DNA of 7,680 nt from Modestobacter sp. (lineage in GTDB: Bacteria; Actinomycetota; Actinomycetes; Mycobacteriales; Geodermatophilaceae). This document shows positions 1-6,473 of this stretch, in pieces. The stretch's first letter is position 1. Every line of letters starts with the position of its first letter. Under the pieces are notes generated by a model. That model was not told the DNA's origin. It was given only the letters and a program-made list of their open reading frames with translations, and did no database searches. The translations under genes and the position numbers were made by a program. Location: NCBI GenBank assembly GCA_025965775.1, contig JAOPWG010000059.1, positions 1-7,680 of the forward strand, in the 5' to 3' direction.

Positions 1-54
1 CGGCGGGCCGCCGGCCGCGCCGACGGCCGCCCTTCCCGACGCCCCCGCCGCCCG

Positions 55-2394
55 GTGCTCCGCGCCGGACGGCGGCTGGGTACCGCCGTCATCACCGGGG
101 TGCTCGCCGTGCTGCCGCTGGTGTGCGCACCGCACCCCGCCGTCGCGGCCCCGGCGGACCTCGGCGCGAGCCCGGTGAACGTCGGCGCGAGCCCGGACGC
201 CGACCGTCCGGTGCACATCGCCGTCGACCGGCTCGAGCCGCGGACGCTCACCCCCGGGTCGACCATCGTGCTGAGCGGGACCCTGGTCAACGACAGCGAC
301 GTCACCTTCACCGACCTGGCCGTCCGGCTGCAGCGGGGTGATCCGCTGGCCACCCGGCAGGAGCTGGCCGCCGACCTCGCCGCCCCCGGTGACGCCACCG
401 CGGCCACTGCCCCTTTCCTGCCGGTGCCCGGCGAGCTGCACCCTGGCGCCTCCCTGCCCTTCAGCTACACCGCCACCACCGACGACCTGCGGCTGGCGGC
501 CGAGGGCGTCTACCCCGCGCTGGTCAACGTCAACGGCACCCGTGCGGGCGGGACGGCCGAGCGGGTCGGCGAGCTGTCCACCTACCTCGTCGCCCAGCCG
601 ACCGCACCGGTCAGTCGGACGACGGTCGCCTGGCTCTGGCCGTTCACCGACCGCCCGCACCGCGACGCCGGCGGTGCCTTCACCGACGATGACCTCGCCG
701 CGGAGGTGGCGCCGGACGGTCGGCTGGACCGCGCGCTCACCGTGCTCGAGCACCTGCCTGCGGCACCGGGCACCACCTCCGGCCCCGGCAGCGCCGTCCC
801 GGTCACGCTGGCGGTCGACCCGGCGCTGCTGGAGGAGATCGCCACCATGGCGGCCGGCCGGTACACGGTGCACGGCCAGGAGGGCAGCGGCACCGCCCGC
901 GCCGCCGAGTTCCTCACCCGGATGCGCAAGGTGGCCGCCGTCCACACCGTCGTCGCGCTGCCGTACGCCGACGTCGACGCCGACGCCCTGGTCTCGGCCG
1001 GTCAGGCCGCCGTGGTCACCCGCAGCCTGCCCGGTACGCCGAAGGGCACCGCCCGGCAGCCGGTCGGCAGCGACGGCACCGCGACGGCGACACCTGCGGC
1101 GCCCGACACCGGCGCCGGCAGCACGGGCGGCGGCGGGGACCACGAGACCTCCGCCGGGGCCGCCCTGGTCCACGAGGTCCTCGACGTGCATCCTCGCACC
1201 GACGTGGCCTGGCCGGCCGGCGGCACGGTGCGCGCGGACACCCTCGACGTGCTGGCGGCCGGCGGGACCTCCACGGTCGTGCTGGGCGAGGGCGCGCTCA
1301 CCGGCGGCACGCGGGCGGTCGGCACGGTCCGGGGGACCGTCGCCACCGCCCGGGCGGACCTGACCACGTCCGGCGGTGGCCCGATCACCGCCCTGGTGGC
1401 TGACACCGCCCTGGGCGAGGCGGTCGCCGCAGCGACCACGGGCGGCGCCGCCCCCCGGATCGCCGAGCAGCGCTACCTGGCCGAGCTGGGGGTGTTGACG
1501 ACCCAGCTGGGCAGCGACCGGCCCGACGCGGTGCAGACCGTGCTCGTCGTGCCCCCGCGGGACGTGGCCGCCAACCCGGAGTCGGCCGCCGCGATGCTGG
1601 GCGACACGATGACCCAGCCGTGGCTGCGGGCGGCGTCGCTGTCGGACCTGGCCGCCGGTCCGGGTACCGACGCCGGCACGCTCACCGGGGGTGTCGGGAC
1701 CGACGGTGGGCTGCCCCGCGACGGCCTGACCCGGATCGCCGCGACCGTGGCGGTGCGCGACGACTTCGCCGCGGCCGTCGCCAGCGACCCGGACGTGGCG
1801 CTGGCCGGTTACGACGCCGCGATCGCCCGGGCGAGCTCCGCGGCCTGGCGCGGGGACCCGGCCGGGTTCGCGGCAGCCACCGCCGACGTCCACTCGACCG
1901 TCGACGACCTGCGTGACAAGGTCACGCTGCTCGCCCCGGCCAACGGCACCTACAGCCTGGCCTCCAGTGACGCCCCCCTCGTGCTCACCGTGCAGAACGA
2001 CCTGCCCTTCCCCGTCGACGTCCGCCTGGACCTGCGCACCCGCGGCAACGTGGGGCTGGCCACCGACGACACCGGGGTCACCATCGTGAAGCCTCAGTCG
2101 CGGACCACCGTGCAGGTGCCCGCGCACGTGCGGCAGTCCGGCAGCTTCACGGTGACCGCCGCGCTCACCACGCCGGCCGGTGGGGCGCTCGGTGAGCCGG
2201 TCCAGATGCAGGTGAAGAGCACCGCCTACGGGGCCGTCACGCTGGTGATCACCCTGGGTGCGGCGGCGCTGCTGGGCCTGCTGTTCGTGCGCCGCCTGGT
2301 GCGCTTCCTGCTCAACCGCCGGCGCGGCACGCCGCCGGTGGAGGGCGCCACGACCGACCCGCTGTCGGTGCCGCCGGTCCGGAGCCCGGTGTGA
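55..2394 (+). CDS. DUF6049-type secreted, C-terminally membrane-anchored protein upstream of murJ (function unknown)
   Basis: The function is not established; the protein corresponds by position and architecture to M. tuberculosis Rv3909. Numbered from GTG 55 (779 aa), residues 1-31 form a signal peptide: an Arg-rich n-region, a hydrophobic core and an AVA-A cleavage site. Residues about 50-170 look like an Ig-type beta domain. Residues about 190-620 alternate beta strands and helices, with family-like motifs WLWP (193-196), LAVDP (252-256), LPYADVD (302-308) and WPAGG (386-390), interrupted by a Gly/Thr/Ala linker at about 327-366. A second Ig-like domain spans about 623-715. One membrane span (727-745) is followed by an Arg-rich cytoplasmic tail of 34 residues, so most of the protein should lie outside the membrane. 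The start is uncertain: the frame is open to the left edge and no ribosome binding site precedes GTG 55, so the true start may lie before the window. Its stop overlaps the murJ start (GTGA), which suggests translational coupling and a role linked to lipid II export (inference). Confidence 0.85.
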   Translation: MLRAGRRLGTAVITGVLAVLPLVCAPHPAVAAPADLGASPVNVGASPDADRPVHIAVDRLEPRTLTPGSTIVLSGTLVNDSDVTFTDLAVRLQRGDPLATRQELAADLAAPGDATAATAPFLPVPGELHPGASLPFSYTATTDDLRLAAEGVYPALVNVNGTRAGGTAERVGELSTYLVAQPTAPVSRTTVAWLWPFTDRPHRDAGGAFTDDDLAAEVAPDGRLDRALTVLEHLPAAPGTTSGPGSAVPVTLAVDPALLEEIATMAAGRYTVHGQEGSGTARAAEFLTRMRKVAAVHTVVALPYADVDADALVSAGQAAVVTRSLPGTPKGTARQPVGSDGTATATPAAPDTGAGSTGGGGDHETSAGAALVHEVLDVHPRTDVAWPAGGTVRADTLDVLAAGGTSTVVLGEGALTGGTRAVGTVRGTVATARADLTTSGGGPITALVADTALGEAVAAATTGGAAPRIAEQRYLAELGVLTTQLGSDRPDAVQTVLVVPPRDVAANPESAAAMLGDTMTQPWLRAASLSDLAAGPGTDAGTLTGGVGTDGGLPRDGLTRIAATVAVRDDFAAAVASDPDVALAGYDAAIARASSAAWRGDPAGFAAATADVHSTVDDLRDKVTLLAPANGTYSLASSDAPLVLTVQNDLPFPVDVRLDLRTRGNVGLATDDTGVTIVKPQSRTTVQVPAHVRQSGSFTVTAALTTPAGGALGEPVQMQVKSTAYGAVTLVITLGAAALLGLLFVRRLVRFLLNRRRGTPPVEGATTDPLSVPPVRSPV
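2381..2384 (+). promoter_or_regulatory. Ribosome binding site of murJ
   Basis: GGAG lies six bases before GTG 2391, inside the last codons of the upstream gene. It supports GTG 2391 as the murJ start even though the first 200 or so codons encode a low-complexity extension. Confidence 0.6.
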
Positions 2395-4667
2395 CCGGCG
2401 GTCCCTGGGCCGATTCGGCAGCAGACCAGCGGACCGACGACGGGCAGCGCGGGCCTCGGGATGCGCGGGACCACGGCCCGGCACCGGACCACGGCCAGAC
2501 CCAGAGCCAGGACCCCGACCGGAGCGGGGGGCAACCCCCGGAGCCGGGCACCCCGCGCCCGCCCCGCCGGGACCGGCCGCTGCCGCCGCCGCCGTACAAG
2601 AACGCGGCGCGCGGCGGTACGCCTGCCGGGCCGCCCGCGCCATCGGCCGGCCCGGCCCGGCCCATGCCCCCGCTCCTGCCGCCACCGCCGGCGACCCCAC
2701 CGGCCGCCACCCCACCGTCACCGGCCCCACCGGCCCGGCCCACCCCCGCACGCACGCCGGTGCCCCCGCTGCCGCCGGTCCCCGGCCTGCTGCCGGTCCC
2801 GCCGGCCGTGACACCGCCGGCGACACCGCCCGCGGCACCGCTGGCCCGCGCGGTTACCCCGGCCGGGCCCGCGCGCCCACGCCGGGTCCTCCCGCCGGTA
2901 CCGCCGCCGCGGCGTCGATTCGTCCCCGGCCCCGACGACACCCAGCTCATCCCGGTGCTGCCCGCGGTCCCGCAGTCAGGGACCGAGACCGATGAGGAAC
3001 TCGACCGGCGCGAGGGTGCGCCGGGCGGCAGCCGCGGGATCCTGCGGGCCGCCGGCACCATGGCGGTGGCCAGCCTGGTGTCCCGGCTCACCGGGTTCCT
3101 GCGCACCGTGGTGCTCACCGCCGCGCTGGGTTTCGCCGCGGTCGGCAACGCCTACACGGTCGCCAACACGCTGCCCAACATCGTCTACGAGCTGCTGCTG
3201 GGCGGGGTGCTGACCTCGGTCGTCGTCCCACTGCTGGTCAATGCGCAGGAGAAGCACGCCGACGGGGGCGTCCGCTACACCCAGCGGCTGCTCACCATCG
3301 CCACCGTCGGCCTGGGCGCGCTCACCGTCGTGGCCGTGCTCGCCGCCCCGGCGCTGACCTGGCTGATGGGCATCCGCGAGTCGGGCGGTGAGCCGGGCCA
3401 GGTGGACCTGGCGAACTGGCTGGCCCGGATCCTGCTGGTCGAGATCGTCTTCTACGGGGTCGGGGCCCTCGCGACCGCGGTGCTCAACGCGCGCCAGGTG
3501 TTCGGGCCACCGGCCTGGGCGCCGGTGCTCAACAACGTCGTCGTCATTGCCACCGGGGTGCTGTTCCTGCTGGCCGCCGGGCCGGGTGAACTCACCCCGC
3601 TGACCATCACCCCCGCCCAGGTCTGGCTGCTGGGCCTGGGCACCACGCTGGGGATCGCCGTGCAGGCGCTGGTGCTGCTGCCGCTGCTGGGCCGGCACGG
3701 GGTGCCGCTGCGCCCGCAGTGGGGGCTGCGCGGCACCGGCCTGGCGGAGGCCGGCACGCTCGGGCTCTGGGTGGTCGGCTACGTCCTGGTCAGCCAGGTC
3801 GGGGTGGTCGTGGCCAGCGTCGTCGCCAACGCCGCGGCCGACGCCCGGGGTCTCGGGCCGCTGGCGTTCAGCAACGCGAGCCTGCTGTTCCAGATGCCCT
3901 ACGGGATCATCGGCGTGGCACTGCTGACCGCCCTCCTGCCGCGGATGAGCCGGGCGGCCAGCCGGCACGACGTGCCCGGCGTCGTCGCCGACCTCTCGCT
4001 GGGCACCCGGTTGTCCGCCGTGGGCCTGCTGCCGGTGACGGCGCTGCTCGTCGTCCTCGGCCCGGCGGTGGGCGTCGTCGCCTTCGGACGCGGCAACGCC
4101 GACGTCGGGGACGCCCGGGGCGTCGGGATCGCGCTGGCACTCGGGGCGTTCGGCTTGCTGCCGATGGCGGTCACCCTGCTGCAGCTTCGGGTCTTCTACG
4201 CGATGAAGGACGCCCGCACCCCGACCCTGATCCAGGTGGTCATGGTCGCCGTCCGGGTGCCGCTGCTGCTGCTCGTGCCGGTCCTCGTCGGGCCGGACCA
4301 CGTGGTCGCGGGGCTCATGGTCGCCACCAGCGCCACCTACGTGGTCGGCTGGGTGGTCGGCAACATCGCTCTGCGGCGTGCGCTGGGCACCGGCGTCGGT
4401 GCCGGGGCCCAGGGGACGGTGCTGCGGATGGCCGCCGTCGCGGCCGTCGCTGCCCTGCTGGGCTGGCTGGTGGTGCACCTCACCGACGGCGTCGTCGGCC
4501 AGTCCGTGCCGGGCTCGCTCGCGACGGTCGTCCTCGGTACCGTGGTCATCGGCATCGCGGTGGTCGCGGGCGCCGTGGTGGCGAAGGTTCCCGAGGTCTC
4601 GGGGCTGGTGGCCGGTGTCCGGGCTCGGCTCGGGCGACCACAGGCGTCCGGCCGCACCGGTGCATGA
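2391..4667 (+). CDS. murJ: Lipid II flippase MurJ (MviN family) with long Pro-rich cytoplasmic N-terminal extension
   Basis: MurJ moves the undecaprenyl-linked peptidoglycan precursor lipid II across the cytoplasmic membrane and is a MOP-superfamily transporter. The 758-residue protein has two parts. Residues 1 to about 215 are hydrophilic and very rich in Pro, Ala and Arg, and end in an acidic stretch. Residues about 218-740 form the polytopic core, with roughly 14 hydrophobic segments. Family signatures include SRLTGFLR (231-238; R232 and R238 align with E. coli R18 and R24), NTLPNIVYE (259-267), QMPYGIIGVAL (from 501) and FYAMKDARTP in the C-terminal half. By hand alignment, E. coli charged residues K46, R52, R270 and E273 correspond to T260, Y266, L498 and Q501. 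E. coli MurJ is about 510 residues. M. tuberculosis MviN is longer because a pseudokinase is fused to its C-terminus; here murJ stops soon after the last helices and the pseudokinase is the next gene. The start overlaps the upstream stop by four bases. Confidence 0.96.
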   Translation: MTGGPWADSAADQRTDDGQRGPRDARDHGPAPDHGQTQSQDPDRSGGQPPEPGTPRPPRRDRPLPPPPYKNAARGGTPAGPPAPSAGPARPMPPLLPPPPATPPAATPPSPAPPARPTPARTPVPPLPPVPGLLPVPPAVTPPATPPAAPLARAVTPAGPARPRRVLPPVPPPRRRFVPGPDDTQLIPVLPAVPQSGTETDEELDRREGAPGGSRGILRAAGTMAVASLVSRLTGFLRTVVLTAALGFAAVGNAYTVANTLPNIVYELLLGGVLTSVVVPLLVNAQEKHADGGVRYTQRLLTIATVGLGALTVVAVLAAPALTWLMGIRESGGEPGQVDLANWLARILLVEIVFYGVGALATAVLNARQVFGPPAWAPVLNNVVVIATGVLFLLAAGPGELTPLTITPAQVWLLGLGTTLGIAVQALVLLPLLGRHGVPLRPQWGLRGTGLAEAGTLGLWVVGYVLVSQVGVVVASVVANAAADARGLGPLAFSNASLLFQMPYGIIGVALLTALLPRMSRAASRHDVPGVVADLSLGTRLSAVGLLPVTALLVVLGPAVGVVAFGRGNADVGDARGVGIALALGAFGLLPMAVTLLQLRVFYAMKDARTPTLIQVVMVAVRVPLLLLVPVLVGPDHVVAGLMVATSATYVVGWVVGNIALRRALGTGVGAGAQGTVLRMAAVAAVAALLGWLVVHLTDGVVGQSVPGSLATVVLGTVVIGIAVVAGAVVAKVPEVSGLVAGVRARLGRPQASGRTGA

Positions 4668-4697
4668 CTCGGGGACGCCGTCCCCGGCTGGAAGACC

Positions 4698-4704
4698 AGG
4701 GGGG
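4698..4704 (+). promoter_or_regulatory. Probable ribosome binding site of the pseudokinase gene
   Basis: The purine run AGGGGGG ends 12 bases before GTG 4717. It favours GTG 4717 over the other in-frame start, GTG 4660, which overlaps the murJ end by eight bases and has only a weak AGG upstream. Confidence 0.45.
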
Positions 4705-4716
4705 TCGGCAGCGTCC

Positions 4717-6372
4717 GTGACGACGACGACCACGGGCCTGCCCGACCGCTACCGCCCGATCAGCCAGGTCGCCCCGGACGAGGAGACCGCCACCGGGGTG
4801 ATCCGCTCCTGGCGCGCCCGTGACCGGGTGCTCAACCGGGACGTCGCGCTGCGCGTGCATACCCCGGGCGGCCCGGCGGCCCGGGAGTGGATCACCCGGG
4901 CGCTGACCGCCGGCGGCCTGGCCACCCCGGCGCTGTCCATGGTCTACGACGCCGCCGAGGGGACCGGCGGCGACGGCGCCGGCGGGGCCGCCTACGTCGT
5001 CAACGAGTGGCTCGAGGGGCAGACGCTTCGTGACCGGCTGGCCGAGAGCGGGCCGCTGACCGAGCGCGAGGCCCGGGCGCTGGTCCGCCGGCTGGCCGAG
5101 GGCGTCGCCGAGGCCCACCGGGTGGGCCTCGCCGTCGGCGGGCTCACTCCCGAGCACGTCGTCCTGCGCCCCGGCGGCCTGGCCGGGCTGCTGTCGGTCC
5201 CGGCGGCCAGCGCCAGCGTGCAGGGCGACATCGAGGCGCTGGGCGCGCTGCTGGAGCTGGCGCTGACCGGCCGCAGTGGCGAGGGCGACACCCCGCCGGT
5301 CATCTCCTCGCCCGACCTGGCCGCGCTGGTCCGCCGTGCCCGGTCCAGCGACCCGTCCGCCCGGCTCTCCAGTGTCAGCACGATGGTGGCGCTGCTGGCC
5401 GAGCGCCCCCGCACCGGCCCGCAGGAACCGGCGCGCCCCGAGGCGCTCAGCGACAGCGGGTGGATACGCCGGCTGCGCGACCGGCGGGACCTCGCCGACG
5501 CGGCGGAAGCCAGCAACCACGAGGTGGCCGGGCCCGGTGGTGACCGGCCCGTGCGGCTGGACCGCCGTGCCCTGCCCCCCGTTCCGGCGGCGTCCGCCGG
5601 GCGGCCGGGGGAGGCCGGCCGCTGGCCGGTACCGCAGGACGACGAGGACGACCTGGACTGGGGCCCGACCTTCGCCGACGAGGACGAGGTGCTCGAGCAG
5701 GACGACCACGACCCCTCCGCCCGGCGCCGGCTGGTGCTGGTCGGCCTCCCGCTGCTCGCGCTGGTGATGGTCATCGCCTTCGCGCTCTGGTTCGGCAAGA
5801 ACGTGCTGTCCGTCGCCGGGTCCGTGGACCAGGTCGGTTCGACCCCGCCGGCCGGCGCGCCGGTCAACTCGTCGGCCTCGCCCTCGGCCTCGCCCTCGCC
5901 GTCGGCCGCGGCCCCCGCCGGTGCCCCGGTGCCGATCGTCGGCGCGGCGATCTTCGACCCCTACGGGGACGGCCAGCCGGAGAACCCCAAGGCGGTGCCT
6001 CGGACCTACGACGGCGACCCGCGCACGAGTTGGTCCACGGTCACGTACCGGGGGTCGGCGCACTTCGGCAACCTCAAGCCGGGGATCGGCATCCTCTACG
6101 ACCTCGGCAGGCCCCAGCGGCTGGCCGGGGTGACCGTGGTCACCGCGCTGCCGGGCACCACCGTCGAGGTGCGCACCGGCGACAACGCGGACGGCGGCCT
6201 GGACAGCTATCCCGTGGTCGCGAGCGGCGAGCTGCGCGGTACCGACCAGCTCACGTTCACGGACCCGGTCACCGCCCGGTACCTGCTGGTCTGGGTCACC
6301 GGCCTGGCGCCCACCGACGGTGGCTTCACCGGGGGCCTGGCCGAGGTCACGCCGCTCGCCGCCGCCGGCTGA
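4717..6372 (+). CDS. MviN-type pseudokinase with one transmembrane span and extracellular discoidin-like domain
   Basis: This 551-aa protein is probably a regulatory partner of MurJ. Residues 10 to about 235 follow a Ser/Thr kinase fold of the PknB type but lack catalytic residues. The beta-3 lysine is R46 (in VALRV). The HRDLKPEN loop has become VGGLTPEH (140-147), so catalytic Asp is G142, Lys is T144 and Asn is H147. There is no glycine-rich loop or DFG, and almost no activation segment before the alpha-F motif GDIEALG. An acidic cytoplasmic tail (about 309-335) contains T318, then a membrane span (339-359), an Ala/Ser/Pro linker (about 380-405) and a discoidin/F5-8C-like domain (about 408-547) with DPYGDG, YDGDPRTSW and GIGILYDLG. 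In M. tuberculosis the equivalent region is fused to MurJ; PknB phosphorylates it and it then recruits the FHA protein FhaA. An alternative start is GTG 4660. It could bind glycan or peptidoglycan outside the cell (inference). Confidence 0.92.
   Translation: MTTTTTGLPDRYRPISQVAPDEETATGVIRSWRARDRVLNRDVALRVHTPGGPAAREWITRALTAGGLATPALSMVYDAAEGTGGDGAGGAAYVVNEWLEGQTLRDRLAESGPLTEREARALVRRLAEGVAEAHRVGLAVGGLTPEHVVLRPGGLAGLLSVPAASASVQGDIEALGALLELALTGRSGEGDTPPVISSPDLAALVRRARSSDPSARLSSVSTMVALLAERPRTGPQEPARPEALSDSGWIRRLRDRRDLADAAEASNHEVAGPGGDRPVRLDRRALPPVPAASAGRPGEAGRWPVPQDDEDDLDWGPTFADEDEVLEQDDHDPSARRRLVLVGLPLLALVMVIAFALWFGKNVLSVAGSVDQVGSTPPAGAPVNSSASPSASPSPSAAAPAGAPVPIVGAAIFDPYGDGQPENPKAVPRTYDGDPRTSWSTVTYRGSAHFGNLKPGIGILYDLGRPQRLAGVTVVTALPGTTVEVRTGDNADGGLDSYPVVASGELRGTDQLTFTDPVTARYLLVWVTGLAPTDGGFTGGLAEVTPLAAAG
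5872..5895 (+). repeat. Two perfect tandem copies of a 12-base unit in the Ser/Pro/Ala linker
   Basis: TCGGCCTCGCCC occurs twice back to back in the reading frame, each copy encoding Ser-Ala-Ser-Pro. A related, diverged unit follows at 5896-5907. The repeat lies in the extracellular linker of the pseudokinase protein, just after its membrane span. Copy-number change would alter linker length without shifting the frame. Confidence 0.85.
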
Positions 6373-6374
6373 CC

Positions 6375-6406
6375 GGCCGATCACCGCACCGCCGTCTCAA
6401 TCGGCC
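6375..6406 (+). terminator. Weak dyad just after the pseudokinase stop; possible operon terminator
   Basis: GGCCGAT (6375-6381) and ATCGGCC (6400-6406) form a perfect 7-bp inverted repeat around an 18-base spacer, starting three bases after the stop codon. The large loop and lack of a T-run make it a poor classical terminator. Its position at the end of the murJ operon is the main argument for it. Confidence 0.35.
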
Positions 6407-6428
6407 ATCCGCCTGCCGACGTGGGGGC

Positions 6429-6457
6429 CTGACGGTGGGGAATGCCCCACCTACCCT
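6429..6457 (+). promoter_or_regulatory. Possible second, housekeeping-type promoter overlapping the sigma-R site
   Basis: CTGACG (6429-6434) and TACCCT (6452-6457) are separated by 17 bases and partly match the TTGACA and TANNNT elements. A start about seven bases after TACCCT falls on G6465, the first base of the in-frame GTG 6465. The match is modest and could be chance in GC-rich DNA. Confidence 0.35.
6434..6451. repeat. Perfect 7-bp inverted repeat with 4-base centre overlapping the trxB -35 element
   Basis: GGTGGGG (6434-6440), AATG, CCCCACC (6445-6451) is an exact inverted repeat. It contains the GGGAAT of the predicted sigma-R-type promoter, so a protein bound here would occlude the -35 element. 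It could instead be a short hairpin in transcripts reading through from the murJ operon, acting as a terminator stem. No T-run follows it. Confidence 0.6.
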
Positions 6458-6465
6458 GTCCGTTG
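6438..6465 (+). promoter_or_regulatory. Sigma-R/SigH-type thiol-stress promoter of trxBA
   Basis: GGGAAT (6438-6443), an 18-base spacer and GTTG (6462-6465) match exactly the sigma-R consensus GGGAAT-N18-GTTG known from Streptomyces trxB and other disulfide-stress genes; mycobacterial SigH uses a closely related sequence. Transcription would be expected to start about 8-9 bases after the -10 element, which is at or next to GTG 6474. The promoter sits directly before trxB, a classic member of this regulon. Its control by a redox-sensing ZAS anti-sigma factor is inferred from the family and is not encoded in the window. Confidence 0.87.
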
Positions 6466-6473
6466 TGCGCCCT

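Noticed and set aside
1..54. Possible C-terminal end of an upstream gene (for example a Nudix hydrolase, as in M. tuberculosis)
   Set aside because: No stop codon, motif or ribosome binding site in these 54 bases distinguishes a neighbour's tail from the Arg-rich beginning of the first gene, so no feature is called.
338..1363. Alternative + strand frame (341 codons) inside the first gene
   Set aside because: The product is a Pro/Arg/Ser-rich low-complexity sequence typical of an out-of-frame shadow; the overlapping frame has a signal peptide, coherent domains and a membrane anchor.
2560..2900. GC-rich repetitive DNA in the murJ 5' region, considered as a possible CRISPR or satellite array
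   Set aside because: There are no regular repeats with constant spacing. The pattern comes from Pro/Ala codons (CCG, CCC, GCC) in one continuous reading frame.
4378..4716. Upstream extension of the pseudokinase frame into murJ
   Set aside because: The added residues are Arg/Ser/Trp/Pro-rich shadow sequence of the MurJ C-terminal helices, and the kinase-like domain begins only about 10 residues after GTG 4717.
2976..4733. Long open frame on the - strand (585 codons) opposite murJ
   Set aside because: Its product is a low-complexity mix of His, Gln, Asp, Gly and Arg, as expected from the complement of Leu/Val/Ala-rich membrane segments in GC-rich DNA. It has no recognisable domain and murJ explains the region.
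4546..6384. Long open frame on the - strand (612 codons) opposite the pseudokinase gene
   Set aside because: The composition is dominated by Gly, Arg, Asp and Gln with no domain. Stop-free antisense frames are routine at this GC content, and the + strand protein has clear family motifs.
6030..6473. Upstream extension of the trxB frame through the end of the pseudokinase gene
   Set aside because: The translated sequence is Arg/His/Gly-rich shadow of the discoidin-like domain. The promoter elements and the start of the conserved FAD-binding fold place the real start at 6465-6474.
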